64,000 bases of DNA from Wyeomyia smithii (lineage: Eukaryota > Arthropoda > Insecta > Diptera > Culicidae): the NCBI RefSeq assembly GCF_029784165.1, contig NC_073696.1, forward strand, positions 86,361,215-86,425,214, written 5' to 3'. The position numbers were made by a program, and so were the translations under genes. Within the stretch, counting starts at the first letter, position 1, and every line of letters starts with the position of its first letter. This document shows positions 11,481 to 23,940 of the stretch, one piece after another. The notes below the pieces were generated by a model. That model was not told the origin of the DNA, ran no database searches, and saw nothing but the letters and a program-made list of their open reading frames with translations.

Positions 11481-12906
11481 ATTTTCGTCATGAATCCCGT
11501 TTTGCAGTAAAAATTTCAGTTCCTGACTTAAAGATTTTTTGCGTGTGTTTTGGAGGGTTTTATCTGAAAAATACGGAGAAAGTTCTCTTGTTTGCGATGG
11601 TTGTTTTGCGAATGTGCTCTGTGAGTCAAACAACTGAATGTGATGCACAACAAAACTATGCACAATACTCAAAAATAACCCAGCATAAAAAAATATGGAA
11701 AAATGTGGGAATCGAACTGCAAAATAAGCAAAAGAGTGGAATTGTAGCTTAAAAAAGTATTTTTTTTCATAAATTACGTTTGGGCAACTTGAAAACCCTT
11801 TTTTAGAAAGTCGAAATGTCCCACAAAATACTGTAAATAACACTATCTTTCAATTCAAGGTTGAGCTTTTCAACAATGAAAACACATAGTGAAAACACCA
11901 CAAATAACTAACAGTTGAAACAATAATCCCCCTTTCTCTCTAGCTTAAAATACCCTTTATTAATTCTTATTATACAAATAACCAGCAAAGCTCATGCGCT
12001 AAACAAAAAAACGATACCTTTGTAAGTGAACGATACACCACAATTATTCCAGAATATTGTAAAAAAAACATCTATTTTAGAATTTCTTTGGAAAAAGCCC
12101 GTAACCAACGGTCGAAACGTCGGATGTGAAGAACCTATTCGTTTAGATCCTTCACTGAGACTGCAAAGCAGAAAATCCCGAAATACCAGGTGTTGCATCG
12201 AATTTAATGGAATTTTCACAGCAGGTGCTTCCTAAGTTGCAGGTTTCGGAATCATTTTTTGGGGAGAGATTTAAATAGTTACTATTTTTCAAACCATATG
12301 TTGAAAAATGATGTTCTGGGGCTATAACAAATCTCAAAAAAATCACTAGTATTATTGACATAATTTTTTGGTCAAAAGATATGGGGTAAAATTTGGTCCC
12401 GCAACGCATTTTCAAACAAGATGCGAGTGAGTAGTACTATCATAGACAATTTCAGTTTTAGTTATTTGCAGAAACTCTGCAAGGTGTGTAGGCTCAGTTT
12501 GATAGAAATAATGCTCATTCTGTTACTCAACTAGATGATGTAGACAGTATACTTTTATTTATATGTTTCAGTATCCTTTATGGAGTGTTTCTCGAATCAC
12601 AAAAAAATATTCGAATTCGCAATCAACGAACCGAATATAATTGTTTCTTTTTAATGCAGCGACGTAGCCAGAAATTATTTTTATGGGAAAAAGAAGTAAA
12701 GTCTTAAAAACAAAAAAAAATAATTAGGCACGGTTTGGTTTTACTTTCCTCTGACATGGTCCCAAACATGCCGAAAGAGATAGAAATAGTAATAAATATC
12801 TTAAAGAAATCGTAATAAATATCCTAGAAGAGATAGAAAAGGTGAAGTTTCTATATAAAAATTGAAAACTATCAGAAAAATGATTATTCGGGAGATCGTG
12901 TCTTAA
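11481..12906. other. Intergenic, no supported gene
   Basis: AT-rich DNA. The overlapping frames at 11375-11752 and 11448-11843 run into repeat X and show no domain. Part of this stretch may be the body of the pogo-like element ending at 12962. Confidence 0.45.
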
Positions 12907-12962
12907 GTTCCGGATTATCGAGTTCCGGATAATCGAGTCCCCGGATAATCGAATCCGACCTG
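12907..12962. mobile_element. pogo/Tigger-like terminal repeat (one end)
   Basis: Three tandem ~16-bp iterations of TTCCGGATAATCGAGT-like sequence end at CGACCTG followed by TA. Read inward on the minus strand it starts CAGGTCGGATTCGATTATCC. CAG-starting ends with repeated GATTATCCG and a TA target are typical of pogo/Tigger elements. The opposite end was not found. Confidence 0.55.
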
Positions 12963-13039
12963 TATTTTAATATGCTCTTCCGCATTATATTACACAGAAT
13001 GTGGCCGTTGCAAGCAAACCAATGAGGTTTTCAAGAGGG

Positions 13040-13275
13040 ACTCCACTACGGTGCAAATGTTCACCTTGCGACAAATGCTTGATAAACTTCGAGATTTTAA
13101 CCCGCCGAATCGTTATTTGTTTATAAACTTCAGGACAGCGTACGATTCAGTTGAGAGGAATGAGTTATGGTGGGTTATGCTCGGACATGGTTACCCAACA
13201 AAACTGATGAGACTAATAAGTGCTGAGGCGGATAACTGCAAACAGGGCCTTCTAGGTACGGATTGCGAAACCAGC
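13040..13275 (+). pseudogene. LINE reverse transcriptase fragment
   Basis: The plus frame contains QMFTLRQMLDKLRDFN, then YLFINFRTAYDSVERNELW. This is RT motif A, with the usual FIDF-KAAYDS here FINFRTAYDS, so the catalytic Asp position reads Asn. It then has MLGHGYPTKLMRLI. It is the same RT type as the pseudogene at 24045-26015. The match ends about 13235, after which the sequence is unrelated. An isolated dead fragment. Confidence 0.75.
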
Positions 13276-14065
13276 TAAGGCCCCGAAATCTGCAAACCCA
13301 TATAAACCTATTTTATTCCTCTGTTGGCTGCAAACTGTTGATAAGTATCTAAGCCGCTTTTCGAAATTAGATGCGTTCAACAAACCATAGCAAAAGCGAA
13401 TACAGAAGCTACTTGCCATTCTTATAGGAATAAAAAATATGCAAAAGGCTCTAGAATACAAGCACCGATAGTCTGAGTTTTTTTTTTCAAACGATAAAAC
13501 CATCAACCGTAATAGGTTCGTTATTTTTCCCTCAGTCTCCCCTTCCCATACTCGCACATCTCTATCCCACTCATCCCTCTTGTTAACGGCCATAGATTTT
13601 CCAAACATCAATTTTCTCAATTTAACGGATACTTCCGGTCGGCAATCGATCTGTTATAGCAGCATAACAATATTAGCATAAAAATCAGCTCCGTGGAAGT
13701 GAAAAATTACCCACCATAAAATTTGCTACTGAAAGTTACCGTGAGAACGCTCGAGCTGGATAAAAGGTGGAAAATCCAGAACGGGAAAAAAAGTTATGCT
13801 GATTCGTGAAACCGAAAAGGAATCCCTGAAGTTACACCGCAGTATAATATATTCTCCTTTAGTGTATGAAGTACATAGTTTGGCCTATCATGGAAAAATC
13901 AATACCCAAGATACAGTGACAAAGTAAACAAGCGAGTAAGTTAAAGTCTACCCTCGTCGCCTCTCGGTGATAACAGCGAAAGCGTGTGGTGAAATCAGCG
14001 CAAACATTTAGCTGAAGTTTTTGTAATATCATTGCGTTACGGAAGAAACGGCACGGTAAAGGAAA

Positions 14066-14447
14066 ATGGCAAACCAAGTCAATCAATCATTGAAAAATAA
14101 TAACTTATCATCGACATCGCCAGCTAAGGAATCCGTTTCGGGACCGGTCGCTTTAGCATCGAGCGACAAAGGTGCTGCTTCGGATGCCAGTAAAGTGCCA
14201 CTCGATTCAACGGTTCTGACGGGCATCCACCAGCAATCAGAGGTTTTACCGCGAACCACCTCAACATCAACAGGGAGCGTCCGAGGAATTCCGGTGCCGA
14301 CCCTGGCAGGACGAAGTGCAACCCGAGCTGCTTCAACCAGCGGAACTGGTGGCGGATTTGCATTTCCCTCCCAGAGTGCCGGGATGAGAGTGTTCAAGAA
14401 GTGCAAAAGTGCCACGTTCCAGATCGACGGACATACTTATACGATAG
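14066..14447 (+). CDS. Candidate host gene, first coding exon (unidentified)
   Basis: The frame opens at an ATG in good insect context (GGAAAATGG) and runs 127 codons to a consensus splice donor, ACGATAG/GTGAGTATG, at 14448. The first ~105 residues are low-complexity and rich in S, T, A and G, likely disordered. The exon ends in a more conserved-looking segment, MRVFKKCKSATFQIDGHTYT, of the kind that would enter a folded domain encoded by the next exon. The intron phase is 1. GC content and codon balance are clearly higher than the surrounding DNA, and no transposon motif is present. I do not recognise the protein and cannot locate the next exon; the intron may exceed the window. Confidence 0.6.
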
Positions 14448-17400
14448 GTGAGTATGGGTCGGGTATCGGGTTTCCGGTTGCGGTGAACATTATCTGAATG
14501 TATGACGCTGGAATAGCGCCGCTCCTGAAGAAGATGAATGTGTTTTGTATGCCATTCCAATGGTGGTTGGGCACGCGTGAAAGTCTACGACAGGATGAGA
14601 CGACAGTGCAATTTATGTGCCACTGACAATCCACAAAGCTGTATTCATTTTTGTTATCATCGTCTGCAGAAAAACACATACCGCAACTTCACAACCCAAC
14701 ACAAGCTGTGAGTGTCTTTTATTTTGTTTCTTTCTTCTTCTTCTCTGTGTAACAAGTGCCAACTTGCTTGGAGTTGTTGTGTTTCCATTAATCTTGATTA
14801 GATGACCAATCGAATAACTTTTTCGCTAAGTTACTTTTTCGTCGTTGTTTTACGACACACTGGCACGCACACATCCTGAAACAAAGGCCTAAATGGAACC
14901 CGACAAAACTGCTAGCCTCCCTTGGGATTAGTCCTACATTATCCACGTCTTGGAAAAAATTTGATTTGCGATTATTCAATTGTGTAATTTGCACGTCCAT
15001 TAAAACGACTCTTCTGACAGCGGAAGATAGTGGTGCAGCTCACGGTTGGTGATCTTCGATCTGACAGGCAAGGCATCGCTGATTGCATCATTGCCGCATG
15101 GAGGGTAACAACTAAAACGCCCTCGGCAAAAGCCGACATGTTCTCAGTTAAAGTCTAAAACAGATTACTTTAATGTTGAAGTCCAAAATAGGTTTTTCTT
15201 TTAGAAAAATTTTAAAATTATGTGATATTACATGATGCTGGTTGATGTATTGTTATTAGTAGGATTTCTCATGCCACTTGAGGACATCTCGGCTTTAATG
15301 GCAGCTTGCCAAGTCAGGCTAGATCTTCATTGTACCTTTGTGTGATCGAATGAATGGCAAAATCCTCTTCTGAATTTTATATTAGAAATTGTCTGAATCT
15401 CAAATAGCTAAAATTTGTCGGAACAAACTTTATCATTATAATCAATGATAGCATCTTTACGATTTCCCGCGGGCTTTAAAACTCTTTGCAAAGTCTAAAT
15501 ATGCTAAAAGGTCACTGAATAACATAGCAGCATAAAAAGTCACTTTCACAGAGTTAAGCTATTTATGGTTCGGACCCCTTATAAGCCAGGCAGCGCCGCG
15601 ATTCACCGGAGCGTTTTCTTTCCCCAGACAGAAACTCGGTTTCCTACGTTTCAACCCAGCACCAACTTGTCATACGATCAAATTGCGCTCAGCTGGTATA
15701 AGATTTCAGCATGCCGAATGACAGCACTGCCAGGCAATTTTCCGCGCTCCAGTCGTCATCCTGACGGGCACATCACATCACAGGGTGACTTATGATCCAC
15801 CATTTTATCCTATTAGCTTTGACAAACTTTACCGAACTTCATTAAAAGTTAAAATCTAAGCTAGCAGTTCAAGTCTTCTGTAAACCAATTACGTGTGGCC
15901 CTTGGATCACCGGAACGCCGAGGTTTTGGGTGTTGGAGTGAAGTTTAATCGTCAACCACAATTTTACACGTTGCTTCGACTGCTCTGTTTCGTTACACCC
16001 AGCCAAAAGGATACTCGTCAGTCATTAATCTCTTTCAGTTGCTCACAGAGAGAGACAGAGAAAGCAGTCGACCTCCGTCACAGATGGTGTGTCAAATTAT
16101 GCAAATAAAAGCCAGAAACAATTTTACCTTAATATTTTCGCCTCTTTCTTTCGTTCTTTTGTTTCAAGACGGTACAGTGTCGTCTTTTTTTGTGTCGTGA
16201 GAAAGTCATTTCTCAAGTATGCATTCTTCATGGGCAGCGAAGAAGCTTAATTTCATTCATTCATTCATTCATTTCATTCATTTTTATTTGCGCAAAAACT
16301 ACGCCAACCGGAAACTGCTGGCTGCTCCAAGTTAGCAGCGAATGCGAATTAAAAATTGTATGGTGAGGGTTTTCTTAGCATTTATTTTGCACAATCAAAG
16401 ATGAATTTATTTACAGTTTGTGCTATTTGTTTCAATTTGCTCCGATCTTGTGCTATAATCAGTTTAGGTTTATCAACATAAGTTTGGCTTCGTGCCAAAA
16501 AATGACACCACAAAAAAATTTATTATATTTTTTTTTTCTTTATAGGTAACCGAATATTTCTGCTACATGATTTGAAAACATTAATTAAGGTAATTCCGCT
16601 AAGCTTTTTCGTATCTTTGAATCACTATAATTTAAACAACCGCTGCCAAATAACGACCAAAACCTAAATAACTATCAAAACCTATTATACGCTCGAGTTC
16701 AGTTACTATCCCAATGATACATAGAAATCCTCTTCCAATCAAACTTTTCCAATAAAACTAATATAACCTACCTATACAGGTCACTGCGAAAGCAAACGAA
16801 GGGAAAAACTTATACCCATACAGTAAATTGATTACGATTAGAAAAGATACCAACATGCGTTCTGATGTTGAAAAGAGGAAAAAAACACGTAACCTACATT
16901 TGTCGGCTAGAACGACACCGAATACATTTGGTAGAAATGAATGCGCTCTTTCCGTAGGTAAACAATTGATTGGTGCTTCCCATAGCCCCCCGCACAAGTT
17001 ACCCTCCGAGAGAAGAGCATACTTTTCTGTCCCGAAGAGTATTGTGTTGCAAAGTTTACCAACAACTTCGGAAAAGATAAACTTTAACGTAAAATTTCAC
17101 GTCTGAAAGCATCACATAATTTGAAGGTGACATTCACTGCAGAAAAACTTCATAACATAATTTATGTATCAGTAGCTGTACAGTTCAATTATTTTTATCA
17201 GATTCGTTGCTTATTCCAAATATAGTAGGACAAAACGCTTTGGGTGTTCTCCCCCCAAACAGTACATAGTGTTTCGAATTTCGGCTTTTCCCATTTGTTT
17301 GCTATACTTTTGACTGAAATCAATGTCCGTGCATAAATTATGTTAATATGTCCTTGTGGTGGATGGGCGTCCAAAGCGTTTGACTGCTCTTCTAAAATTA

Positions 17401-17811
17401 TTCTATATTCAATAAATACGACCTTTGGAATGTATAGGATGGTGAAGTTTCGAGAATTCGTTCCAGACAAACGCGGTTAACACGCAGTAAACATTTGCCA
17501 GTAGAGACGAATAGTTTCAATGCAAAGCAGAGCGGAAACGTGATCTCGGATTCCGACCAAAGTTTAGCATATGTATGCAGCGCTGGGAAGTAGTTTTTAG
17601 TTGGAATGTTTAGCATCCAATTTTCCCCGGTTGTTATCTAACAAGAACGGGTGATACGTTTCAAGCACGCTGCGCGTGATGCTGTTCGAACTTGAATATG
17701 CATTTTTTTTTCGCTGATTATATTCTCAAGGAAAATAAGTTTTTAAATTACTTCCAGAGGTTTCTTTGTGGTCGTTAAAATGATTGATTAAGTCTAAGAA
17801 TTGCATTTGCC
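14448..17811. other. Presumed intron or intergenic
   Basis: No supported coding sequence. It contains a short (CATT)n run at 16252-16282. At 17541-17561 there is a 21-nt string identical to the LINE-derived piece of the tandem array downstream, which may be the homology that seeded the duplication. Confidence 0.5.
16252..16282. repeat. (CATT)n microsatellite
   Basis: About seven copies of CATT with one extra T. Confidence 0.9.
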
Positions 17812-18022
17812 TTTCGATTGTAAATAAAGCTTACACTTTTAAACGTAAATAAAATTTAAAAATATATTTTTCCTGGATTATAATACTGTTACGAATTTAT
17901 TATTCTACGATTTTACGACCCTAAGACTATGATGTTATGGCTTCATGAATTCACGACTTAATTACTTAATTTATGACTTTATGAATTTATCACTTTATGC
18001 CTTTAAGACTTTATGAATTTCA

Positions 18023-18238
18023 CTCTCCCAGCTGGTCTCGAGGTACGATGCTGACCTAGCAAGCCAGTCGTCATAGGTTCGAGTCTCGGCTCGGGAGAGA
18101 CTGTTAGTGTCAGTAGGGTCGTAGCGCTAGCCCCGCAATTGTCCTGTACACTCAACAATTGGCTGCAAAGTCTGTGTACAATAAACAGAAGGTCGAGTTC
18201 CGATACGGAATGTAGCACCAAGGCTTTGCTTTGCTTTG
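18023..18238 (+). mobile_element. tRNA-derived SINE, copy 1
   Basis: A ~216-bp element. Its head folds roughly like a tRNA: a 7-bp acceptor stem CTCTCCC/GGGAGAG, an anticodon-like arm CTGAC-CTAGCAA-GCCAG with AGC in the anticodon position, and a B-box GGTTCGAGTCT. The T stem is poor and ~140 bp of unrelated body follows, ending in a (CTTTG)3 tail; this is a SINE, not a functional tRNA. The flanks repeat an ~18-bp imperfect duplication (CTTTAAGACTTYATGAAT). Confidence 0.85.
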
Positions 18239-19508
18239 ACTTTAAGACTTCATGAATCTATTACTTTATGACCAAATAACCGTGTGATTTTATGACTCTG
18301 TGACTTTATGACTTTATAACCTTATGACTTTATGACTATACGACTTAATGATTTTATGACTTTATGCCTTTATGGCTTTAGGACTTTATGACTTTATGAC
18401 TTTATAACTCATAATATGACTTTACGACTATATGGCTTTTTGACTTTATAACTCTATGACTGTTATGATTTCATGGCTTTATAACCTTACGACTTCATAA
18501 CTGTATGACTTTATGGCTTTGTGACATTATAACTTTATGATTTTGTGATTTTATGATTTTATGATTTTATGGCTTTATGACTTTTATGACTTTAGGACTT
18601 TGTGATATTATGATTTCAAGATTTTATGACTTTATAATTTCATGACTCTATGACTTTATGACTTTAGGACTTTGTGATATTATGACTTCATGACTTTATA
18701 ACTTTATGACTTTATGACTTTATGTCTTTATGACGTCATGACTTTATGAATTTATAACTTTATGACTTTATGGCTTTATGACTTTATGACTTTATGGCTT
18801 TATGACCTTATGACTCTATGACTTTATGACTTTATGTCTTTATGTCTTTATGACTTTATGACTTTATGACTTTATGACTTTATGACTTTATGACTTTATG
18901 ACTTTATGACTTTATGACTTTATGACTTTATGACTTTATGACTTTATGACTTTATGACTGTATGACTTCATGACTTTATGACTTTATGACTTTGTGACTT
19001 TATGACTTTATGACTTTATGACTTTATGACCTTATGACTTTATGACTTTTTGACTTTATGGCTTCATGACTTTATAACTTGATGACTTGATGACTTTATG
19101 ACTTTGACTTTATGATTTTATGACATTATGACTTTATAACTTTATGAGTTTATGACTTTATGACTTTATGATTTCATGATTTTATGACAGTATGATCTCG
19201 GATTCCGACCAAAATTTCCAACCAGGATGTGTCTCTGGATCTCTTTGCTGGTGATATTGTCGGCAGTTACCGCTGACCCTGAATACACGAACTTGTCCTT
19301 TCGATTGTAAATAAAGCTTCCACTTTTAAACGTAAATAAAATTTAACAATATATTTTTCCTGGATTATAATACTGTTACGAATTTATTATTCTACGATTT
19401 TACGACCCTAAGACTATGATGTTATGGCTTCATGAATTCACGACTTAATTACCTAATTTATGACTTTATGAATTTATCACTTTATGCCTTTAAGACTTTA
19501 TGAATCTC

Positions 19509-19726
19509 ACTCTCCCAGCTGGTCTCGAGGTACGATGCTGACCTAGCAAGCCAGTCGTCATAGGTTCGAGTCTCGGCTCGGGAGAGACTGTTAGTGTCAG
19601 TAGGGTCGTAGCGCTAGCCCCGCAATTGTCCTGTACACTCAACAGTTGGCTGCAAAGTCTGTGTACAATAAACAGAAGGTCGAGTTCCGATACGGAATGT
19701 AGCACCAAGGCTTTGCTTTGCTTTGA
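19509..19726 (+). mobile_element. tRNA-derived SINE, copy 2
   Basis: Near-identical to the first SINE at the equivalent place in the second array unit, including the same flanks, so it arose by unit duplication rather than a separate insertion. The 72-codon minus-strand frame over each copy is a shadow. Confidence 0.85.
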
Positions 19727-21027
19727 CTTTAAGACTTCATGAATCTATTACTTTATGACTTTATGACCAAATAACCGTGTGATTTTATGACTCTGTGACT
19801 TTATGACTTTATAACCTTATGACTTTATGACTATACGACTTAATGATTTTATGACTTTATGCCTTTATGGCTTTAGGACTTTATGACTTTATGACTTTAT
19901 AACTCATAATATGACTTTACGACTATATGGCTTTTTGACTTTATAACTCTATGACTGTTATGATTTCATGGCTTTATAACCTTACGACTTCATAACTGTA
20001 TGACTTTATGGCTTTGTGACATTATAACTTTATGATTTTGTGATTTTATGATTTTATGATTTTATGGCTTTATGACTTTTATGACTTTAGGACTTTGTGA
20101 TATTATGATTTCAAGATTTCATGACTTTATAATTTCATGACTCTATGACTTTATGACTTTAGGACTTTGTGATATTATGACTTCATGACTTTATAACTTT
20201 ATGACTTTATGACTTTATGTCTTTATGACGTCATGACTTTATGACTTTATGACTTTATGAATTTATAACTTTATGACTTTATGGCTTTATGACTTTATGA
20301 CTTTATGGCTTTATGACCTTATGACTCTATGACTTTATGACTTTATGACTTTATGACTTTATGTCTTTATGTCTTTATGACTTTATGACTTTATGACTTT
20401 ATGACTTTATGACTTTATGACTTTATGACTTTATGACTTTATGACTTTATGACTTTATGACTTTATGACTTTATGACTGTATGACTTCATGACTTTATGA
20501 CTTTATGACTTTGTGACTTTATGACTTTATGACTTTATGACTTTATGACCTTATGACTTTATGACTTTTTGACTTTATGGCTTCATGACTTTATAACTTG
20601 ATGACTTGATGACTTTATGACTTTGACTTTATGATTTTATGACATTATGACTTTATAACTTTATGAGTTTATGACTTTATGACTTTATGATTTCATGATT
20701 TTATGACAGTATGATCTCGGATTCCGACCAAAATTTCCAACCAGGATGTGTCTCTGGATCTCTTTGCTGGTGATATTGTCGGCAGTTACCGCTGACCCTG
20801 AATACACGAACTTGTCCTTTCGATTGTAAATAAAGCTTTCACTTTTAAACGTAAATAAAATTTAACAATATATTTTTCCTGGATTATAATACTGTTACGA
20901 ATTTATTATTCTACGATTTTACGACCCTAAGATTATGATGTTATGGCTTCATGAATTCACGACTTAATTACCTAATTTATGACTTTATGAATTTATCACT
21001 TTATGCCTTTAAGACTTTATGAATTTC

Positions 21028-21245
21028 ACTCTCCCAGCTGGTCTCGAGGTACGATGCTGACCTAGCAAGCCAGTCGTCATAGGTTCGAGTCTCGGCTCGG
21101 GAGAGACTGTTAGTGTCAGTAGGGTCGTAGCGCTAGCCCCGCAATTGTCCTGTACATTCAACAATTGGCTGCGAAGTCTGTGTACAATAAACAGAAGGTC
21201 GAGTTCCGATACGGAATGTAGCACCAAGGCTTTGCTTTGCTTTGA
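21028..21245 (+). mobile_element. tRNA-derived SINE, copy 3
   Basis: Third array copy, with a few substitutions relative to copies 1 and 2 (for example ACATTCAAC for ACACTCAAC). The same tail and flanks are kept. Confidence 0.85.
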
Positions 21246-21950
21246 CTTTAAGACTTCATGAATCTATTACTTTATGACTTTATGACCAAATAACCGTGTG
21301 ATTTTATGACTCTGTGACTTTATGACTTTATAACCTTATGACTTTATGACTATACGACTTAATGATTTTATGACTTTATGCCTTTATGGCTTTAGGACCT
21401 TATGACTTTATGACTTTATTACTCATAATATGACTTTACGACTATATGGCTTTTTGACTTTATAACTCTATGCCTGTTATGATTTCATGGCTTTATAACC
21501 TTACGACTTTATAACTTTATGGCTTTGTGACATTATTACTTCATGATTTTGTGATTTTATGATTTTATGATTTTATGGCTTTATGACTTTTATGACTTTA
21601 GGACTTTGTGATATTATGATTTCAAGATTTTATGACTTTATAATTTCATGACTCTATGACTTTATGACTTTTATGACTTTAGGACTTTGTGATATTATGA
21701 CTTCATGACTTTATAACTTTATGACTTTATAACTTTATGACTTTATGACTTTATGACTTTATGTCTTTATGACTTTATGACTTTATGACTTTATGACTTT
21801 ATGGCTTTATGACTTTATGACTTTATGACTTTATGACTTTATGACTTTATGACTTTATGACTTTATGACTTTATGACTTTATGACTTTATGGGTTCAATG
21901 ATGGCAATTTCGGTCACGGGTTTCTTTAAAACACGTTTTATTATGTCAAA

Positions 21951-21988
21951 GCCAACGTTTCAAGGATATATTTCCTCGTCCTCAGGGC
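21951..21988 (-). ncRNA. Hammerhead-ribozyme-like motif, left PLE arm
   Basis: On the minus strand: GCC, then CTGAGGA (matches the CUGANGA core), a possible stem-loop CGAGGA...TCCTTG, then GAAAC-GTT and GGC pairing with the first GCC (short stem I). Hammerheads with a minimal stem III are known in the pLTRs of Penelope-like elements. The match is imperfect: if CGAGGA pairs TCCTTG, the invariant G12 is used in stem II, so it may be a decayed or inactive version. Confidence 0.5.
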
Positions 21989-22316
21989 AACTACGATTAA
22001 CAGTTTACAATTTACATAAATTAGTCACACGAATTAAGTTATTACATACACAACTTACAAACAAAACAAACAAGTTCTCGTCAAAATATGGTGCATTGGT
22101 GTAAAATTGCTTTAGGTTAACTGCACTACACTATGGATATAAATTATACAGAATATTAATTGGTTTGTGACTTTTCAAAATTTAAAAAAAAAAAAAAACG
22201 CAAACGGATGAGCTACACTTACACAGTATCTTCCAACACACATCACACACGATTAAAGCCGTCGGGAAATGTTGCGTCAAAACGGGGAGAAATAATGTGG
22301 CATAGTACGCGAGTAC

Positions 22317-22955
22317 TTGCTTACCAACAACTATCCGAGCTCACTGATAAATCGGTTAATCAACAGATTTATCAACCAAAGCACGAATAACGTTGTTGAG
22401 GAAGTAAACTCGGAACCAAAAGTATATCGATCTTTGCACCATGTTGACGGCCTCACACCCGCACTTGCACGCAGCATTAAAAAGAACCATGAAAATATCA
22501 GTCTGAGTTTCAAATGCGTCAAAACCAACAGACTACTTTTCACGAAACTCAAAGACTCTTCTTCGCATCTTTCAAAAAGAAACGTTATATACCGTATCCC
22601 GTGTGCAGACTGCGATAGCTCATACATTGGTATGACTACACAGCAACTGAAGAACCGTCTTGCCGCGCACCGCTCTCTCATGAAACGCTACGAACAGTAT
22701 AGAGATTCTAGCACTGAGAGGGAGGGAAGGGAAGATGAGTTTAAAAAGACGGCGTTGATGAAGCATGCGATAGAAGAGAATCACAGTTTCAATATAGCCA
22801 ACACTAGAATTTTAACTTCGGATGACAGGATTCAAGCATTACAGGTGTTAGAAATGTGTTACATCGCATGTGACAGATCCGCAATAAATTATAGAACGGA
22901 CACGAACAACTTAAGCATCGCTTACTCCGGCACGCTGCGATCTCTCACATGTTGA
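22317..22955 (+). pseudogene. Penelope-like GIY-YIG endonuclease (C-terminal part of PLE ORF)
   Basis: The 212-residue frame holds a GIY-YIG-type nuclease domain. It has NVIYRIPCADCDSSYIGMT (the two GIY-YIG strands, with the CxxC pair of PLE nucleases), QQLKNRLAAHR (catalytic Arg helix), then ALMKHAIEENHSFN (the conserved H of PLE nucleases) and RIQALQVLEMCYI containing the metal-binding Glu. In intact elements this follows an RT domain of several hundred residues and nicks target DNA. Only the linker and nuclease remain here, so it is mobile only in trans, if at all. The nuclease part has no frameshift. The first ~20 residues, rich in I, N and R, are probably not native coding sequence. Confidence 0.85.
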
Positions 22956-23318
22956 TGCAGACTACTACAGTCTCTAGCACTCTCTATCTCTGTCTTGCAA
23001 CATTATTTCTCCCCGTTTTGACGCAACATTTCCCGACGGCTTTAATCGTGTGTGATGTGTGTTGGAAGATACTGTGTAAGTGTAGCTCATCCGTTTGCGT
23101 TTTTTTTTTTTTTTTTTTTTTTTTAATTTTGAAAAGTCACAAACCAATTAATATTCTGTATAATTTATATCCATAGTGTAGTGCAGTTAACCTAAAGCAA
23201 TTTTACACCAATGCACCATATTTTGACGAGAACTTGTTTGTTTTGTTTGTAAGTTGTGTATGTAATAACTTAATTCGTGTGACTAATTTATGTAAATTGT
23301 AAACTGTTAATCGTAGTT

Positions 23319-23356
23319 GCCCTGAGGACGAGGAAATATATCCTTGAAACGTTGGC
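23319..23356 (+). ncRNA. Hammerhead-ribozyme-like motif, right PLE arm
   Basis: Mirror copy of the motif in the left arm, with identical core: CTGAGGA at 23322-23328, GAAAC at 23346-23350, GTT as the putative cleavage triplet. The arms are inverted, so the two motifs lie on opposite strands. Confidence 0.5.
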
Positions 23357-23940
23357 TTTGACATAATAAAACGTGTTTTAAAGAAACCCGTGACCGAAAT
23401 TGCCATCATTGAACCCATTAACTATTTATTGGTCAAGCACCGCTTAACATTTATGACTTTATGACTTTATGACTTTATAACTCATAATATGACTTTACAA
23501 CTATATGGCTTTTTGACTTTATAACTCTATGACTGTTATGATTTCATGGCTTTATAACCTTACGACTTCATAATGACTTTATGACTTTATGACTTGATGA
23601 CTTTATGACTTTATGACTTTATGACTTTATGACTTTATGTCTTTATGTCTTCACGACTTTATGACTTTATGACTTTATGACTTTATGGCTTTATGAATTT
23701 ATGACTTTATGACTTCATTACTTCATGACTTTATGACTTTATGACTTTGTGACTTTATGACTTTATGACTTTATGACCTTATGACTTTATGATTTTTTGA
23801 CTTTATGGCTTTGTGACTTTATAACTTGATGATTTTATGACTTTGACTTTATGATTTTATGACATTATGACTTTATAACTTTATGAGTTTATGAGTTTAT
23901 GACTTTATGACTTTATGACTTTATGATTTCATGATTTTAT

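Larger units (their letters stand above)
21891..23416 (+). mobile_element. Penelope-like element (5'-truncated) with inverted terminal arms
   Basis: Arms 21891-22298 and 23000-23416 are reverse complements, essentially identical apart from the length of an internal A run. They enclose the 3' end of a Penelope-like ORF with its GIY-YIG nuclease. Inverted, LTR-like flanks (pLTRs) and heavy 5' truncation are usual for Penelope insertions. It interrupts the octamer array in unit 3. Near-identity of the arms suggests recent insertion. The reverse transcriptase domain is absent. Confidence 0.85.

Noticed and set aside
11375..11843. Overlapping 125- and 131-codon frames on opposite strands
   Set aside because: They run into repeat X, have no domain and mutually overlap.
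18023..18100. Functional tRNA-Ala gene
   Set aside because: The T stem is poorly paired and a SINE body with a pentamer tail and target duplication follows.
18003..18221. Conserved 72-codon minus frame present three times (also 19490-19708, 21009-21227)
   Set aside because: Antisense to the SINE; conservation is explained by duplication of the array unit.
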